DNA of 64,000 nucleotides from assembly GCA_035623335.1 (NCBI GenBank), contig DASPTQ010000308.1:19111-83110 (forward strand), written 5' to 3'. Source of the stretch: JAFAGX01 sp035623335 (GTDB lineage Bacteria > Acidobacteriota > Terriglobia > Terriglobales > Acidobacteriaceae). The translations under genes were made by a program, and so were the position numbers. The notes below the pieces were generated by a model, which was not told the origin of the DNA, did not search any database, and saw only the letters and a program-made list of their open reading frames with translations. Shown piece after piece: positions 26,190 to 36,141 of this stretch (the first letter of the stretch is position 1; each line of letters opens with the position of its first letter).

Positions 26190-26665
26190 TCACTCCTGCC
26201 TCTGGGCTACGATGTTGAACGAACAGTTTACTGCGTCCTTCACCTTCAGCGCGCCGCCCAATGCGGAAACTAACCTGATCCCGTAGTCGGTCTGGTTGAG
26301 AGCGAAATCGCCGAAGGCAGTCAGGGTTGTTCCGCTGAACGTTACCCACGCCGATAGCCTCTGGTCGCAGGTGACTCCAGGCAGCGTAAGTTCACCATGC
26401 AGTTCGTCGCTGTACTGGCCTTCTCCCGACCGCTTAGCCGCCAGTTTCGAGCATGCATAATCCATCTGGGGGTACGCTGTGACGTCCAGCACATGCTTGA
26501 GCATCTGGCGTTCCATTTCCTGTGGATCCTTATCGCTGATATCGTCGGTAACAGCAAGCGACGACGCCGCCATGGTCATGCGCAACTTAGAACTCTCCAT
26601 CATTTCAGCAGCGATCAGCATTTCGCCGGTGAAGTCGCGCATCGCGATCGTGGGGTAGCCCGGAA
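26190..26665 (-). pseudogene. YceI-family protein gene, N-terminus missing
   Basis: The frame from ATG 26642 encodes 150 residues with the YceI lipocalin-like pattern: TDDISDKDPQEMERQM, VLDVTAYPQMDY, ELHGELTLPGVTCDQR and FALNQTDYGIRLVSALGGAL with KVKDAVNCSF. Related proteins have about 35 further N-terminal residues (YTID...HNPTIAMRDF). Here a GYPTIAMRDF equivalent is visible up to about 26665, and nothing homologous lies beyond. No ribosome site precedes 26642. I read it as a 5'-truncated gene; a short functional product is the alternative. YceI proteins bind polyisoprenoids in the periplasm, but this fragment lacks a signal peptide. Confidence 0.6.
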
Positions 26666-26748
26666 GCCCAGGAAAAATCGGGACTTCCAGGGCACAAGGT
26701 AAGCAAACAGCCCACCACCCTGTTCCTATTCTGAACCAGAAAAGAACC

Positions 26749-27507
26749 TTATTGGGTCCGCAGCGATTGAGAGAGGACGATCAGATTCTGCGGAACCACG
26801 CGAATGAGGCCCCGACGCGGGCTGTCGATGTCAGCGATGAGAAGGAACGAGGTGGATACTGCCAGGGGCAAAATCAGGAATAGACCCATGCCCTTCCGAC
26901 GCGCGCCATAGCCGATTAAGAAGTCACAGAAAATGGCAATCGCGCCCAACAGGCCCCATGCTGCAATGGGCAGTCGGTTCCACCAGGCGGCCTGCGTGTA
27001 TCCCTGCGAATTCAGCACATCGTTCATCCCTGCTGCCGCGAGGGCGACCGTGGGTGTCGGCTGCTTGGCAGCGGCCGCTTGCACGACCGACCAGAGTTCG
27101 GCCTGAAGGTTCTCGGTTCGAGCGTTGATCTCGACAAGTTGCCGTGCCGAGCGAGCCTCATAGAACAACACCCGCTGGTCGACATAGTTCTTCAATAGTT
27201 CACGCACCTTGGCGGCGTCGCCAGCGGAAAGCAGATCAGCCCGGACGTACTCCGTTCCGATAGCATTGGCTTCGGCTTCTTCGTAATTCTTGCGTTGATC
27301 GTAGCGAGTGATGACCATGGAAAAACTGAAACCAATAATTAGTCCAAGCAGTGTCAGGGTAGCGGTGAGGACACGGTCAAAATCTTGCTGCTCGTCTTCG
27401 TTCAACGGTCGCAGCTTATGGTGAAGAGCGCCGATTCTTGCTGAAAGCCACAATATCGCCAGGGATAAAAGGAAAACGAGAACTGGGAAATCCACGATGC
27501 TGGTCAT
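26749..27507 (-). CDS. DUF4239-like bestrophin-type membrane protein
   Basis: The ATG at 27507 (MTSIVDFPVLVFLLSLAILW) is used because it begins a transmembrane segment; in-frame codons up to 27603 are polar and lack a good site. The 252-residue protein has TM1 near the N-terminus, TM2 around LTATLTLLGLIIGFSFSMVI, a polar helical domain (YDQRKNYEEAEANAIGTEYV, then RELLKNYVDQRVLFYEAR) and two C-terminal TMs. This is the layout of DUF4239 proteins, distant relatives of bestrophin channels. The IGTEYVRADLL block is a family hallmark. Function unknown; ion-channel activity is possible. It is divergent from the M28 peptidase. Confidence 0.75.
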   Translation of the reverse strand: MTSIVDFPVLVFLLSLAILWLSARIGALHHKLRPLNEDEQQDFDRVLTATLTLLGLIIGFSFSMVITRYDQRKNYEEAEANAIGTEYVRADLLSAGDAAKVRELLKNYVDQRVLFYEARSARQLVEINARTENLQAELWSVVQAAAAKQPTPTVALAAAGMNDVLNSQGYTQAAWWNRLPIAAWGLLGAIAIFCDFLIGYGARRKGMGLFLILPLAVSTSFLLIADIDSPRRGLIRVVPQNLIVLSQSLRTQ

Positions 27508-27779
27508 ACGGAATAAATGACCTCCTCGGCAGGCGGCGACCCGCCCTCTTTCTGTGCGCGATGAGTTTACACCCGCACGCAAGCAGGCTGGCGACTTCGC
27601 CACTCTGGCGTCTTTGGACCAACGCCGATTCTTGCCGGATCACGGACTCCACCGAAGTCGCGATCACTTCGACAGATTCCGATGTTTCAACCAGGCGAGG
27701 ACCTTGTCGTGCGCAACGTGTAAATTCTGAGTCCTCAAATCGTTCCACTAGTTCGAGTCTGCTGTATGATTTTCCCGAC

Positions 27780-29507
27780 ATGATTCAGCACTGTGCCCGC
27801 CTGGCACTGGTAACGGCCCTCTCGGCGCTAGTCCTTCTAGGTTCCGGCCCCGTTGTCGCCCAGCAGCCCAACGGGTCGGACCGTGTTGCAAGGGAAACGG
27901 CGCTGAAGACGATTCGTCCAGAAATGATTCGCGCCCACATCCGCTTTCTCGCCGACAGCCTGCTCGAAGGCCGCGCACCCGGCACACCCGGCTACGAGAT
28001 CGCAGCTCGCTACGTGGCCACGCAACTCGAAGGCATGGGCCTGCATCCGGGCGTCGCCGGAAGCTGGTACCAGCCCGTGCCCTTGCAGAAGGCCGTCACC
28101 GACGAGGCCGCCAGCTCCCTGACCCTTACACTCAACGGGCACGAACAGAAGTTGGTGGATGCGAAAGACTACATTCTCGATACCCACTTCGCCAGCCCGG
28201 TAGGAGAAAACGGCAGCCGAGCCGAAAGCGAGGTGAGCGCGCCGCTGATTTTCGTCGGCTTCGGCATCACCGCTCCCGATCAGAAGTACGACGATTACGC
28301 CGGTGTGGACGTGCACGGCAAAATCGTCGTCTGGATCGACGGAGCGCCCTCGTCTTTTCCTTCTACCGAGCGCGCGCACTATTCGAGCGACGTCGTGAAG
28401 GCGAAAAGCGCTCTAGCTCACGGTGCCGTGGGCACACTGGATATCGCGCTGCCGGAAGACTGGAAGCGCTATCCCTGGGACTGGTGGGTCCCGCAGGTCC
28501 AGATGGGAGAGATGCGCTGGCTGAACAAAGCCGGCATTCCTCACGACGATTTCCCCGGTCTGCGGGGCAGGGCTCTGCTCAGTGAGCAAGGCGCCGCAAA
28601 GCTGTTTGCCGGAGCTCCCCAGACCCTGGACCAGGTCTTTGCTACGGCGCGGGCTAGCAAGCCGCAGGCGTTTGCCTTGCCCGGAAGTGCGCACATCCGG
28701 ACCGTGGCCGTGCAAAGCGTGATCCAAAGTTCCAATATCATTGCGGAACTGGAAGGCTCCGATGCCGCGCTGCGCAGCCAGTACGTCGTCTATACCGCGC
28801 ACGTGGATCACCTGGGAATTTGTCCCGCTATCAACGGCGACAACGTATGTCACGGCGCTCTCGATAACGCCTCCGGCACGGCAACGCTGCTCGAAATCGC
28901 ACGCGCCTACGCCAGCCTGCCCAAGCCGCCGCGCCGCTCCATGCTGTTCCTGTTCGTAACCGGGGAAGAACTGGGGCTGCTCGGCTCGGATTATTTCGCG
29001 CATTTCCCCACCGTCCCGCTGCACTCCATCGTGGCCAACGTCAATATCGACGGTGCTCCGGGCGAATATTATCCAATGAAAGATGTGGTCGCGCTCGGGG
29101 CCGAGCACTCCACGCTCGGTGACGACGTTGTTGCTGCCGGCAAAGTGCTTGGTTACGACCTAGTCGCCGACCCCATGCCCGAGGAAAACAGTTTCATCCG
29201 CAGCGATCAATACTCCTTCGTTCTCGAGGGTGTCCCAGCCGTCTGTGTCAATGATGGCGTGCATTCCACCGATCCCACGATCGATGGTCTCGCAGTGCAA
29301 AAGAAGTGGCTGGTCACGCGCTATCACACTCCGCTCGACAACATGGACCAGCCAATCGACTTTGCCTCGATGGCCAAGGCAGCGGTGTTGAACTTCCTAG
29401 TCGGATACCAGGTCGCCCAGCACGATCAACCGCCCACCTGGAACCAAGGGGATTTCTTTGGAACGATGTTCGGGCCGAGGCACGCGGGTACCGTCGCAGA
29501 AGAGTAA
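27780..29507 (+). CDS. Secreted M28-family aminopeptidase
   Basis: The ATG at 27780 begins a signal peptide (1-27, ending PVVAQQ). The frame is open further upstream, but that part lacks a signal and overlaps the divergent gene. The 575-residue product has a PA-like insert (about 150-330) and the M28 dizinc site: HVDHLG, D in CHGALDNASGTAT, E-E in VTGEELGLLGS, D in NVNIDGAPG and H in RYHTPLDN. It would release N-terminal amino acids from peptides in the periplasm or outside. A near-identical organisation is common in Acidobacteria. Neighbours are unrelated transport genes. Confidence 0.92.
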   Translation: MIQHCARLALVTALSALVLLGSGPVVAQQPNGSDRVARETALKTIRPEMIRAHIRFLADSLLEGRAPGTPGYEIAARYVATQLEGMGLHPGVAGSWYQPVPLQKAVTDEAASSLTLTLNGHEQKLVDAKDYILDTHFASPVGENGSRAESEVSAPLIFVGFGITAPDQKYDDYAGVDVHGKIVVWIDGAPSSFPSTERAHYSSDVVKAKSALAHGAVGTLDIALPEDWKRYPWDWWVPQVQMGEMRWLNKAGIPHDDFPGLRGRALLSEQGAAKLFAGAPQTLDQVFATARASKPQAFALPGSAHIRTVAVQSVIQSSNIIAELEGSDAALRSQYVVYTAHVDHLGICPAINGDNVCHGALDNASGTATLLEIARAYASLPKPPRRSMLFLFVTGEELGLLGSDYFAHFPTVPLHSIVANVNIDGAPGEYYPMKDVVALGAEHSTLGDDVVAAGKVLGYDLVADPMPEENSFIRSDQYSFVLEGVPAVCVNDGVHSTDPTIDGLAVQKKWLVTRYHTPLDNMDQPIDFASMAKAAVLNFLVGYQVAQHDQPPTWNQGDFFGTMFGPRHAGTVAEE

Positions 29508-29628
29508 CGGTCCAGGAGTTGAATGAGCCGCGATCGGGCCTTCCATGGACGGACTTCTCTCCGGATCGCCTGGGGTGTCCTGCAATTCCTAACTGGGATT
29601 CTTTCCCGCTACCGCATTCCAACCCCGG

Positions 29629-30990
29629 TTACGGCTCCATATCGGTTGGAATCAGTGCTGTACTCGGCTCGACCGTCGGCGTCGCGCCCAACGGCTTCGT
29701 GGCTTTTCTCAATGCGAGCATCAAGATTGCCGATGTTACAAAGGAAAGACACAGAAAAACCAGACTTCCGCGGAAGCTCCTTGTGCGATGGCTGATCGCA
29801 CCGATCGTATACGATCCAACAAAGCCACCGAGATTCCCGATGGAATTGATCAGAGCAATTCCGGCAGCGGCAGAGTAACCCGCCAAAAACTCATTGGGCA
29901 ACGACCAAAACGGACCCCAGACCGAGCACGCCCCGGAAACTGCGGCACACCAAAGCAGGACGGAAACCAGAGCGGAACCCGAGATATTCATGGCCAAGCA
30001 GGCCAAACAGATAGCTCCGATGAGTAGAGGAATCGCCGCGTGATAGCGGCGTTCAAGCGTACGATCCGAATGCTGTCCGACACCGATCATAACCATCAGC
30101 GCCACGAAGTAGGGAATCATGACCAGGATGCCGACGGTGGTGTTCGAATATTGACTGGAGAAAGCTTTCATGAGTTGGGGCATCCACAAAGACATGCCGT
30201 TCCAGGAAATCATTACCATGAAATAAATAACGGTGAGATACCAAATCCGCCCATGCGCCAGTACCCCGCCTACGCCAATCTGGTGTGTGGCAAGCTTCTG
30301 TTGTTCTTCTCGTGCCAACTCCGTTGTGATCCATTCCTTTTCCTGCGCGGTTAGAAATCTGGCCTCCGCAGGTCTCGCTGGCAGCAGCAAATAGGTGAGA
30401 ATGCCACCCACGATGGCGGGAGCGCCCTCGAGAATCAGCAGCCATCTCCAACTGCTGACCCCGAACCAGTGAGCATGATCGAGAATCACGCCTGAGATCG
30501 GAGCACCCAGGATGTTCGCTACCGGGTTCGCCGTCAAAAATAGCGCGACGCTCTGAGCCAGTTGCTTCTGGCGAAACCAGTACGTCAAATACAACACGAT
30601 TCCAGGGAAGTAGCCGGCCTCAGCTACCCCGAGCAAGAAGCGCAACATATAGACATGGCTGGCGGTCTTCGCGAAGCCCGTCAGCATGGCCACAATCCCC
30701 CAACTGATGAGGATCCGGGCAAGCCAGACACGCGCCCCGATTCTATGCAGCAGCAGGTTGCTGGGGATCTCAAAGGTGAAATAGCCAAGAAAGAAGATTC
30801 CGGCGAGGAATCCGTACTGCTCGGTGGTAATCGCCAGATCCTTGTTCATCGTCAAGGCCGCAAAACCGATGTTCATGCGGTCTAAAGAAGCAATCACCAT
30901 GAGAACCATGATGAACGGTATGATCCGGGTCCGCAGTTTGCGGAGTGTTCTCGCCTCCATTGCCTCTGGTCCAACGACTGGGCTTGTCAT
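29629..30990 (-). CDS. MFS transporter, ACS (anion:cation symporter) family
   Basis: A 453-residue protein with twelve predicted transmembrane helices. Family markers are RIIPFIMVLMVIASLDRMNI in TM1, GYFTFEIPSNLLLHRIGARV in the TM2-loop region, and RFLLGVAEAGYFPGIVLYLT in TM4, as in the phthalate/tartrate/glucarate permeases. The central loop between TM6 and TM7 contains RFLTAQEKEWI, also typical. It imports an organic anion, probably a carboxylate or sugar acid. It is divergent from the TonB receptor at 31659, with 668 bp between them, so the two could form an outer/inner membrane uptake pair, but this is not shown. Confidence 0.9.
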   Translation of the reverse strand: MTSPVVGPEAMEARTLRKLRTRIIPFIMVLMVIASLDRMNIGFAALTMNKDLAITTEQYGFLAGIFFLGYFTFEIPSNLLLHRIGARVWLARILISWGIVAMLTGFAKTASHVYMLRFLLGVAEAGYFPGIVLYLTYWFRQKQLAQSVALFLTANPVANILGAPISGVILDHAHWFGVSSWRWLLILEGAPAIVGGILTYLLLPARPAEARFLTAQEKEWITTELAREEQQKLATHQIGVGGVLAHGRIWYLTVIYFMVMISWNGMSLWMPQLMKAFSSQYSNTTVGILVMIPYFVALMVMIGVGQHSDRTLERRYHAAIPLLIGAICLACLAMNISGSALVSVLLWCAAVSGACSVWGPFWSLPNEFLAGYSAAAGIALINSIGNLGGFVGSYTIGAISHRTRSFRGSLVFLCLSFVTSAILMLALRKATKPLGATPTVEPSTALIPTDMEP

Positions 30991-31658
30991 CCTGACCGCC
31001 TCAGGCCGCTATCGGTGGCAACGCAATTGCACCCAGGACACCTGGCGCCCTTCGAAGATCGGCATGGCGCAGCACCGAGTTGAAAGAGACCTGCTATCCC
31101 TTTTAGCTTCTGACCGCTTGCCGGTAAAGCAATGTGTGGAGAGGCAAACGTTGCCCAGTGTACTCTTTTTGCCAGTCGTAGGTTGACGCGTCCAGGTTCG
31201 CGATTCACGGGTCTGCTATTCATCTTGACTTCCGGCTAAGCCTGGAGGGAGAATTCAGGCGCTGGTGGTCGAACTGCTTTTCCCGGTTCCAGGTGTGCTC
31301 GGGTTTCCTCTGGCCAACGTCCAGGACTCGGACGCCAGGAGGTGTCTGGCCCAGCACAAATCCAAGAGGGCCGGGATAGCGGGTTCGAGCTCAGGATGCA
31401 CCCCATGGGGCGCAACTTCACTTTTCTTCGACGCCTTGTTCTTAAACGCACAGGTCCTCAACATCATCTCGCCATTGAAAACCACCATGCCGTAGTTCGC
31501 GGATTTGCCGACATTCCCGTGCGTCGTCTCATTGATCCGGGGAAACTCGAATCCGGACTGTGATCTCCGGTACCTAGTGCCCGAAGTCCGCGGTTTCCGC
31601 AGACTCCGCACCCTCTCACCGGGACGTCTTGCATCGGCCGTAAAGGAGGCGCGATTCG
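30991..31658. other. Long divergent intergenic region (MFS / TonB receptor)
   Basis: No gene recognised on either strand. A minus-strand open frame (31255-31671) has some protein-like stretches but no start signal or known domain, and it would overlap the TonB start. The region must contain the promoters of both flanking genes. A TAAAGGAGGCGCG ribosome site lies at its right end. Confidence 0.5.
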
Positions 31659-34600
31659 ATGAAACGCTCAACTCTGATGATGCTCATCACGTTGTTGCTC
31701 CTCGCCCCCATTTCTCGGGCTCAAGAGGCCACCGGCAGAATTACCGGAACTGTCTCCGACCCCAGCGGAGCCGTGATTCCGGATGTCCAGGTGACAGTCA
31801 CCAATTCCGCCATGCAGAGCAGCCGCAAGACCACTACGGATCATGACGGCCACTATCAAGTTCTCTCGCTGCCCATAGGCGACTACACGGTGACGGCGGA
31901 GCACGACGGATTCCGAACCGTCGTCATCGGCCAAAATAAGCTAGAGATTAATCAGGCTCTGCGGGTCGATGTTCAGTTGCCAGTGGGTGCCACCAATCAA
32001 ACCATTGAAGTCGGGGCGCAAGCGGCACCCGTGGAAACGGTCAACCCCACCGTAGGGGGGTCCCTGACCGGACGCGTGCTCACCGACATGCCCCTCAACG
32101 GCCGCGATACACTCGATCTCGCCTTGCTTCAGCCCGGCGTGACCGAAAGCAACGACGACAATGGCGGCGCGGGCAACTACAGCATCGGCGGCGGTCGAAC
32201 CGATTCCGTTACCTTTTTGCTCGATGGCGGCCTGAACAACGATCTACTCGACAACAGCATCCTGCTTGATCCCAATCCCGATACCATTGCCGAATTCCGC
32301 CTGCTTACCAGTGACTACACCGCCGAGTACGGCCGCAATGCCGGCGGCATCATCAGCATCGTGACCAAATCGGGCACAAACCAACTTCACGGCAGCCTGT
32401 TCGAATTCTTTCGTAATCGCATACTGGACGCCAATGACTTCTTTAACATTCAGCAGGGCCTTCCGCGGCTGGACCTCAAACGCAATCAGTACGGAGCAAC
32501 CTTGGGTGGTCCCATCGTCAAGGACAAGATATTCTTCTTCCTTGCCTATCAAGGGCAGCGGCAAGTTCAGGGGTTGCCGGACTTGGACAGCCCGGTTTTC
32601 ACGCCGCTCGAGACGCAGGGGAACTTCTCCCAGTCGGCCAATGGGGCTCCCGATCCCGGTGTCGCAGCATTTCTCGAAGCCAATCCTTTTTTTCAGCCCA
32701 ACCCCGCCTTGGCCGCGCAAGCGATCATTGCTCCGAATCGCATTAATAGCGTTGCCCAGGCCTACCTAAAGGAGGGCTTAATCCCCAGCGCTCCCGGCGG
32801 TCTGCTTTCGACGACGATAAGCTCAGCCACCGACCTCGACGAGCTCACCTCTAAGTTCGACTTCAACCTCAGCTCGCGCGACAAAATATCCCTTACGTTT
32901 GGGGTGAACCGCTACGTTACCCCCGACTATCCCTTCGCTTGGGCCACAGTTCCGGGTTACCCTAGTCGCACCGCAGCCAACTATTACTTCACCAACATCG
33001 AATACACTCGAGTCTTCTCGCCAACGATGCTGAATGAGTTCCATTTCATCACCCATCGCAGTAATTATCTGCAAGATACTCCCACCCAGCCGCTGCCTAC
33101 CCCGGCATCGCTAGGCATCGACATTACACCGGACGAGCCCACCGGCCCAACGGACCTGTTCTTCGACACCGGACTTTACCTCGGCCCCAGTGAAAACGGT
33201 CCTACGCGCTACGTGGAAAACACTTTTTCCTGGACGGACGCCGTGACCTGGACGCGGGGGCGTCACAACTGGAAGTTCGGCGGCGGCTTCACGCCTTATC
33301 AGGAAAACCTGGTTTACGACTACATCATCAACGGCGAATTCGACTATTACGGATCGGGCGGCATTGGGTCGGGAAATTCCTACGCTGACTTTCTCCTCGG
33401 CATCCCCTACGACTACCTCCAGGGAGCCAAGGCGCCCTCCAACATTCGCACCAAGAATGTCTACGCCTTTGCCCAGGACGAATTTCATGCCTTCAAAAAC
33501 CTGACACTCACGCTCGGGCTTCGCTATGAATACAGCACTCCCAAGAGCGACACCGAAGGCCGCACGTTCTCGGTCATCCCGGGAGATCAGTCCCTGCGTT
33601 TCGTGAATTCTCCGACCGGATTGGTTTATCCCGGCGATCCCGGCGCTCCGACGGGTGTCAACTTTCCCGATACCAAGAATTTCGCGCCCCGGATCGGCTT
33701 TGCTTGGGATCCCACTGGGAGCGGCAAAACCAGCCTCCGCGGTGGTTTCGGCGTGTTCTACGACATTCTGAAAGGCGAAGACAACTTGCAGTTCAATGGC
33801 CAGGCGCCATTCGTCGGCACTGCCGGACTTTACTTCGACACGGTCGGTCCCGGTTCAGGGGCAGTCAACTACATGAATCAACCTTTCGTGGCTGCGGGCG
33901 TCCCCAATCCGTTCCCCTCGAAGCCGCCATCCCGCAACGTCTCTTTCGTTCCTTTTGTACCGATCAACAGCACTGGCTTCGTTTACTTTGTGGATCCGCA
34001 CCTGCGCACACCTTACGTCTACCAGTACAACCTGAGCGTGCAGCACAACTTGATCGCCGATATGGTCCTGGAGATGAACTACCTAGGCACTTCGTCGCAC
34101 GGCCTGACCTCGCTCAAAGATATCAATCCGATGATCCTCGGAACCACAACGCGGTTGCTGGATCAGAGACCGGGCAACAGCACCTGCGGGACCATCGTCG
34201 GCATACTTTGTTTTGGCCAGCTTCCTGAATTCCAGAATGTCGCCAATGCGAACTACAACGCACTGGAGGCCAGTCTCACTAGACACCCGAAGACCTCCAA
34301 ACTAGGTACGTTCTACTACACCTTGGCTTATACCTATGGGCACAACCTGGACGATGCTTCCGGGTTTCGGCAGCGGAACTCGATTGTCCCCGCCTACGAG
34401 CCACATCTTTACTATGCTTCCAGTGACTCGGATGTCCGCAATCGCATCAGTCTCAGCGGCGGCTGGGATCTGCCCTTCGATCGCGCGTGGGGTGGCGGCC
34501 CCAAGCGCCTGACCCAGGGGTGGAGCCTTTATCCGATTTTCACCTGGCGCACCGGATTCCCGATTGATATCGGTGCATCGTTGCCGGGCAGCAGCGATCC

Positions 34601-35162
34601 TGCAAACCCGGGAACTTCCGGAGCTGGCGATCCCTATTTGACCAACGCAGCCGTGGTCGGTCCGATCCAAATCTTTAATCCGCGCTATCAGCGCACGATC
34701 AACGAAGTTACCTATGGAATCGGCCCGAACGGCGGTTGCCAAATCACCACCACGCCCGTGACCGGTAACTTCTATTTCAATCCCAACAGCCTCTCCAATG
34801 TTCCCCTGGAAAACAGTTACTACTTCGATGGAGGCGCGCCTAATCCGTGTTTTCCCTCGCTTGATCCCGTAGGCAACCCTAAGGATCGCACGTACGGGCT
34901 GCATCGCAATTACTTGCGGGGCCCGGGTTTGACGAATCTTGATCTCGCTTTGGCTAAGACCACCGCCATTACCGAACGCATCAGTCTGCAACTTCGTCTC
35001 GAATTTTTCAATGTGCTGAATCATCCCGAGTTCGCGCAGCCAACCTATTCCGACAACGCTACCAACATCAACAGCCTGGTCTTCGGACAGATCACCACGA
35101 CGGGCACGTTCCGAGGCCCCGCCCCCCGGATTGGGCAGATCGCAGCTAGGTTGACGTTCTAG
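31659..35162 (+). CDS. Oar-like TonB-dependent outer-membrane receptor with N-terminal carboxypeptidase-regulatory domain
   Basis: The 1167-residue protein starts at an ATG with AAAGGAGGCGCG upstream. Residues 1-22 form a signal peptide (ISRAQ). Residues 24-105 form a CarboxypepD_reg-like beta-sandwich (GRITGTVSDPSGAVIPDVQV, HYQVLSLPIGDYTVTAEHDG). The plug domain follows with GGSLTGRVLTDMPLNGRD and the SVTFLLDGGLNNDLLD region, and then a barrel of aromatic-alternating strands ending TGTFRGPAPRIGQIAARLTF with a C-terminal Phe. This type is expanded in Acidobacteria and probably imports polysaccharide- or peptide-derived substrates. No obvious TonB box could be located. An LRR protein gene follows at 35394. 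Confidence 0.92.
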   Translation: MKRSTLMMLITLLLLAPISRAQEATGRITGTVSDPSGAVIPDVQVTVTNSAMQSSRKTTTDHDGHYQVLSLPIGDYTVTAEHDGFRTVVIGQNKLEINQALRVDVQLPVGATNQTIEVGAQAAPVETVNPTVGGSLTGRVLTDMPLNGRDTLDLALLQPGVTESNDDNGGAGNYSIGGGRTDSVTFLLDGGLNNDLLDNSILLDPNPDTIAEFRLLTSDYTAEYGRNAGGIISIVTKSGTNQLHGSLFEFFRNRILDANDFFNIQQGLPRLDLKRNQYGATLGGPIVKDKIFFFLAYQGQRQVQGLPDLDSPVFTPLETQGNFSQSANGAPDPGVAAFLEANPFFQPNPALAAQAIIAPNRINSVAQAYLKEGLIPSAPGGLLSTTISSATDLDELTSKFDFNLSSRDKISLTFGVNRYVTPDYPFAWATVPGYPSRTAANYYFTNIEYTRVFSPTMLNEFHFITHRSNYLQDTPTQPLPTPASLGIDITPDEPTGPTDLFFDTGLYLGPSENGPTRYVENTFSWTDAVTWTRGRHNWKFGGGFTPYQENLVYDYIINGEFDYYGSGGIGSGNSYADFLLGIPYDYLQGAKAPSNIRTKNVYAFAQDEFHAFKNLTLTLGLRYEYSTPKSDTEGRTFSVIPGDQSLRFVNSPTGLVYPGDPGAPTGVNFPDTKNFAPRIGFAWDPTGSGKTSLRGGFGVFYDILKGEDNLQFNGQAPFVGTAGLYFDTVGPGSGAVNYMNQPFVAAGVPNPFPSKPPSRNVSFVPFVPINSTGFVYFVDPHLRTPYVYQYNLSVQHNLIADMVLEMNYLGTSSHGLTSLKDINPMILGTTTRLLDQRPGNSTCGTIVGILCFGQLPEFQNVANANYNALEASLTRHPKTSKLGTFYYTLAYTYGHNLDDASGFRQRNSIVPAYEPHLYYASSDSDVRNRISLSGGWDLPFDRAWGGGPKRLTQGWSLYPIFTWRTGFPIDIGASLPGSSDPANPGTSGAGDPYLTNAAVVGPIQIFNPRYQRTINEVTYGIGPNGGCQITTTPVTGNFYFNPNSLSNVPLENSYYFDGGAPNPCFPSLDPVGNPKDRTYGLHRNYLRGPGLTNLDLALAKTTAITERISLQLRLEFFNVLNHPEFAQPTYSDNATNINSLVFGQITTTGTFRGPAPRIGQIAARLTF

Positions 35163-35393
35163 GGAGAACAGTTTCGAGAATTCACCAAAGCCATTCGCTT
35201 GATGCTTCCCGAAGCAAGGGCTAGAACAGATTGTCCGCCGTAGTGCCAAACCACCGACGCCATTAGCGGCGGGCGATCGGGGACCAGTCTATTGCTCGAC
35301 GCGTCTTCCCTCGGCGCTTCGATCAAGCGCACACCTAACCGGCGTGTGCCTCGACTTGAGAGTTGATCCTTAAGTGAGTGATAGGATCTCCCC

Positions 35394-36056
35394 ATGTCAC
35401 CTTCGCCTCGTCGCACTCTAAGTCTTCGCAAGAAGCGCCTCCGGCGTGTGCCAGACGATGTGTGGGAGCAAACCGATCTTGAGAGCCTGGTGCTTTCGGA
35501 AAATGAGCTTTCCGCGGTGCCCGAACAGATTGGCGGCTTGCAACGACTGCGCATGCTCGATCTTGGTCACAATCGGCTCACGCAAGTGCCGGAATCTTTA
35601 GGCAACCTCAACGAACTCAGCGATTTTCTGTACCTTCATGGCAACCGATTGACCCGCCTGCCCTCGTCCCTGAGCCGACTCACAAAGTTGCGCTACCTAA
35701 ACATCAGTGAGAACCGATTCGCCACGCTCCCGGACGCAGTATCCGGCATGCAGAACCTGGTTGAGCTTCGCGTTGGTGACAATCGGCTACGATCCCTGCC
35801 GGATTGGATGGGACGCTTGTCGAGGTTGAGGGAGTTGCACCTCAGAAACAATCGGCTTACCTGTGTCCCAGAGTCAGTCGGCGAATTACGCGAGTTGCGG
35901 CGGATCGACCTTCGAGGGAATCCAATCGAGCAACTTCCCCCGAGCCTCGGTCGATTACCGCGACTAGAAAAGCTCGACCTGCGCTGGGTGGACACCTGGC
36001 TATCGCCTGACTGGATTCTCGATCTTGAAGTACGCGGCTGCCTGGTCTACCGCTGA
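35394..36056 (+). CDS. Leucine-rich-repeat protein
   Basis: A 220-residue protein made almost entirely of LRR units of 22-24 residues. Examples are LESLVLSENELSAVPEQIGG, LRMLDLGHNRLTQVPESLGN, LRYLNISENRFATLPDAVSG and LRELHLRNNRLTCVPESVGE, giving about seven repeats. No signal peptide or transmembrane segment is visible, so it may be cytoplasmic. The N-terminus is basic (PSPRRTLSLRKKRLRR). An AGGATCTCCCC site precedes the ATG. Such short bacterial LRR proteins bind other proteins, but the partner is unknown. It follows the TonB receptor by 231 bp in the same direction and is convergent with the HAF protein gene. Confidence 0.8.
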   Translation: MSPSPRRTLSLRKKRLRRVPDDVWEQTDLESLVLSENELSAVPEQIGGLQRLRMLDLGHNRLTQVPESLGNLNELSDFLYLHGNRLTRLPSSLSRLTKLRYLNISENRFATLPDAVSGMQNLVELRVGDNRLRSLPDWMGRLSRLRELHLRNNRLTCVPESVGELRELRRIDLRGNPIEQLPPSLGRLPRLEKLDLRWVDTWLSPDWILDLEVRGCLVYR

Positions 36057-36141
36057 TTCGACGGGACTGTATGCTGTCGCGGGCACACGGACCCGTGGCT
36101 TGCGGACGACTCGTGCTCCATCGCACCCAGAAATGATGGAA

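Noticed and set aside
31255..31671. Minus-strand frame in the MFS/TonB intergenic region
   Set aside because: Some protein-like stretches, but it overlaps the well-supported TonB start and has no domain I can name.
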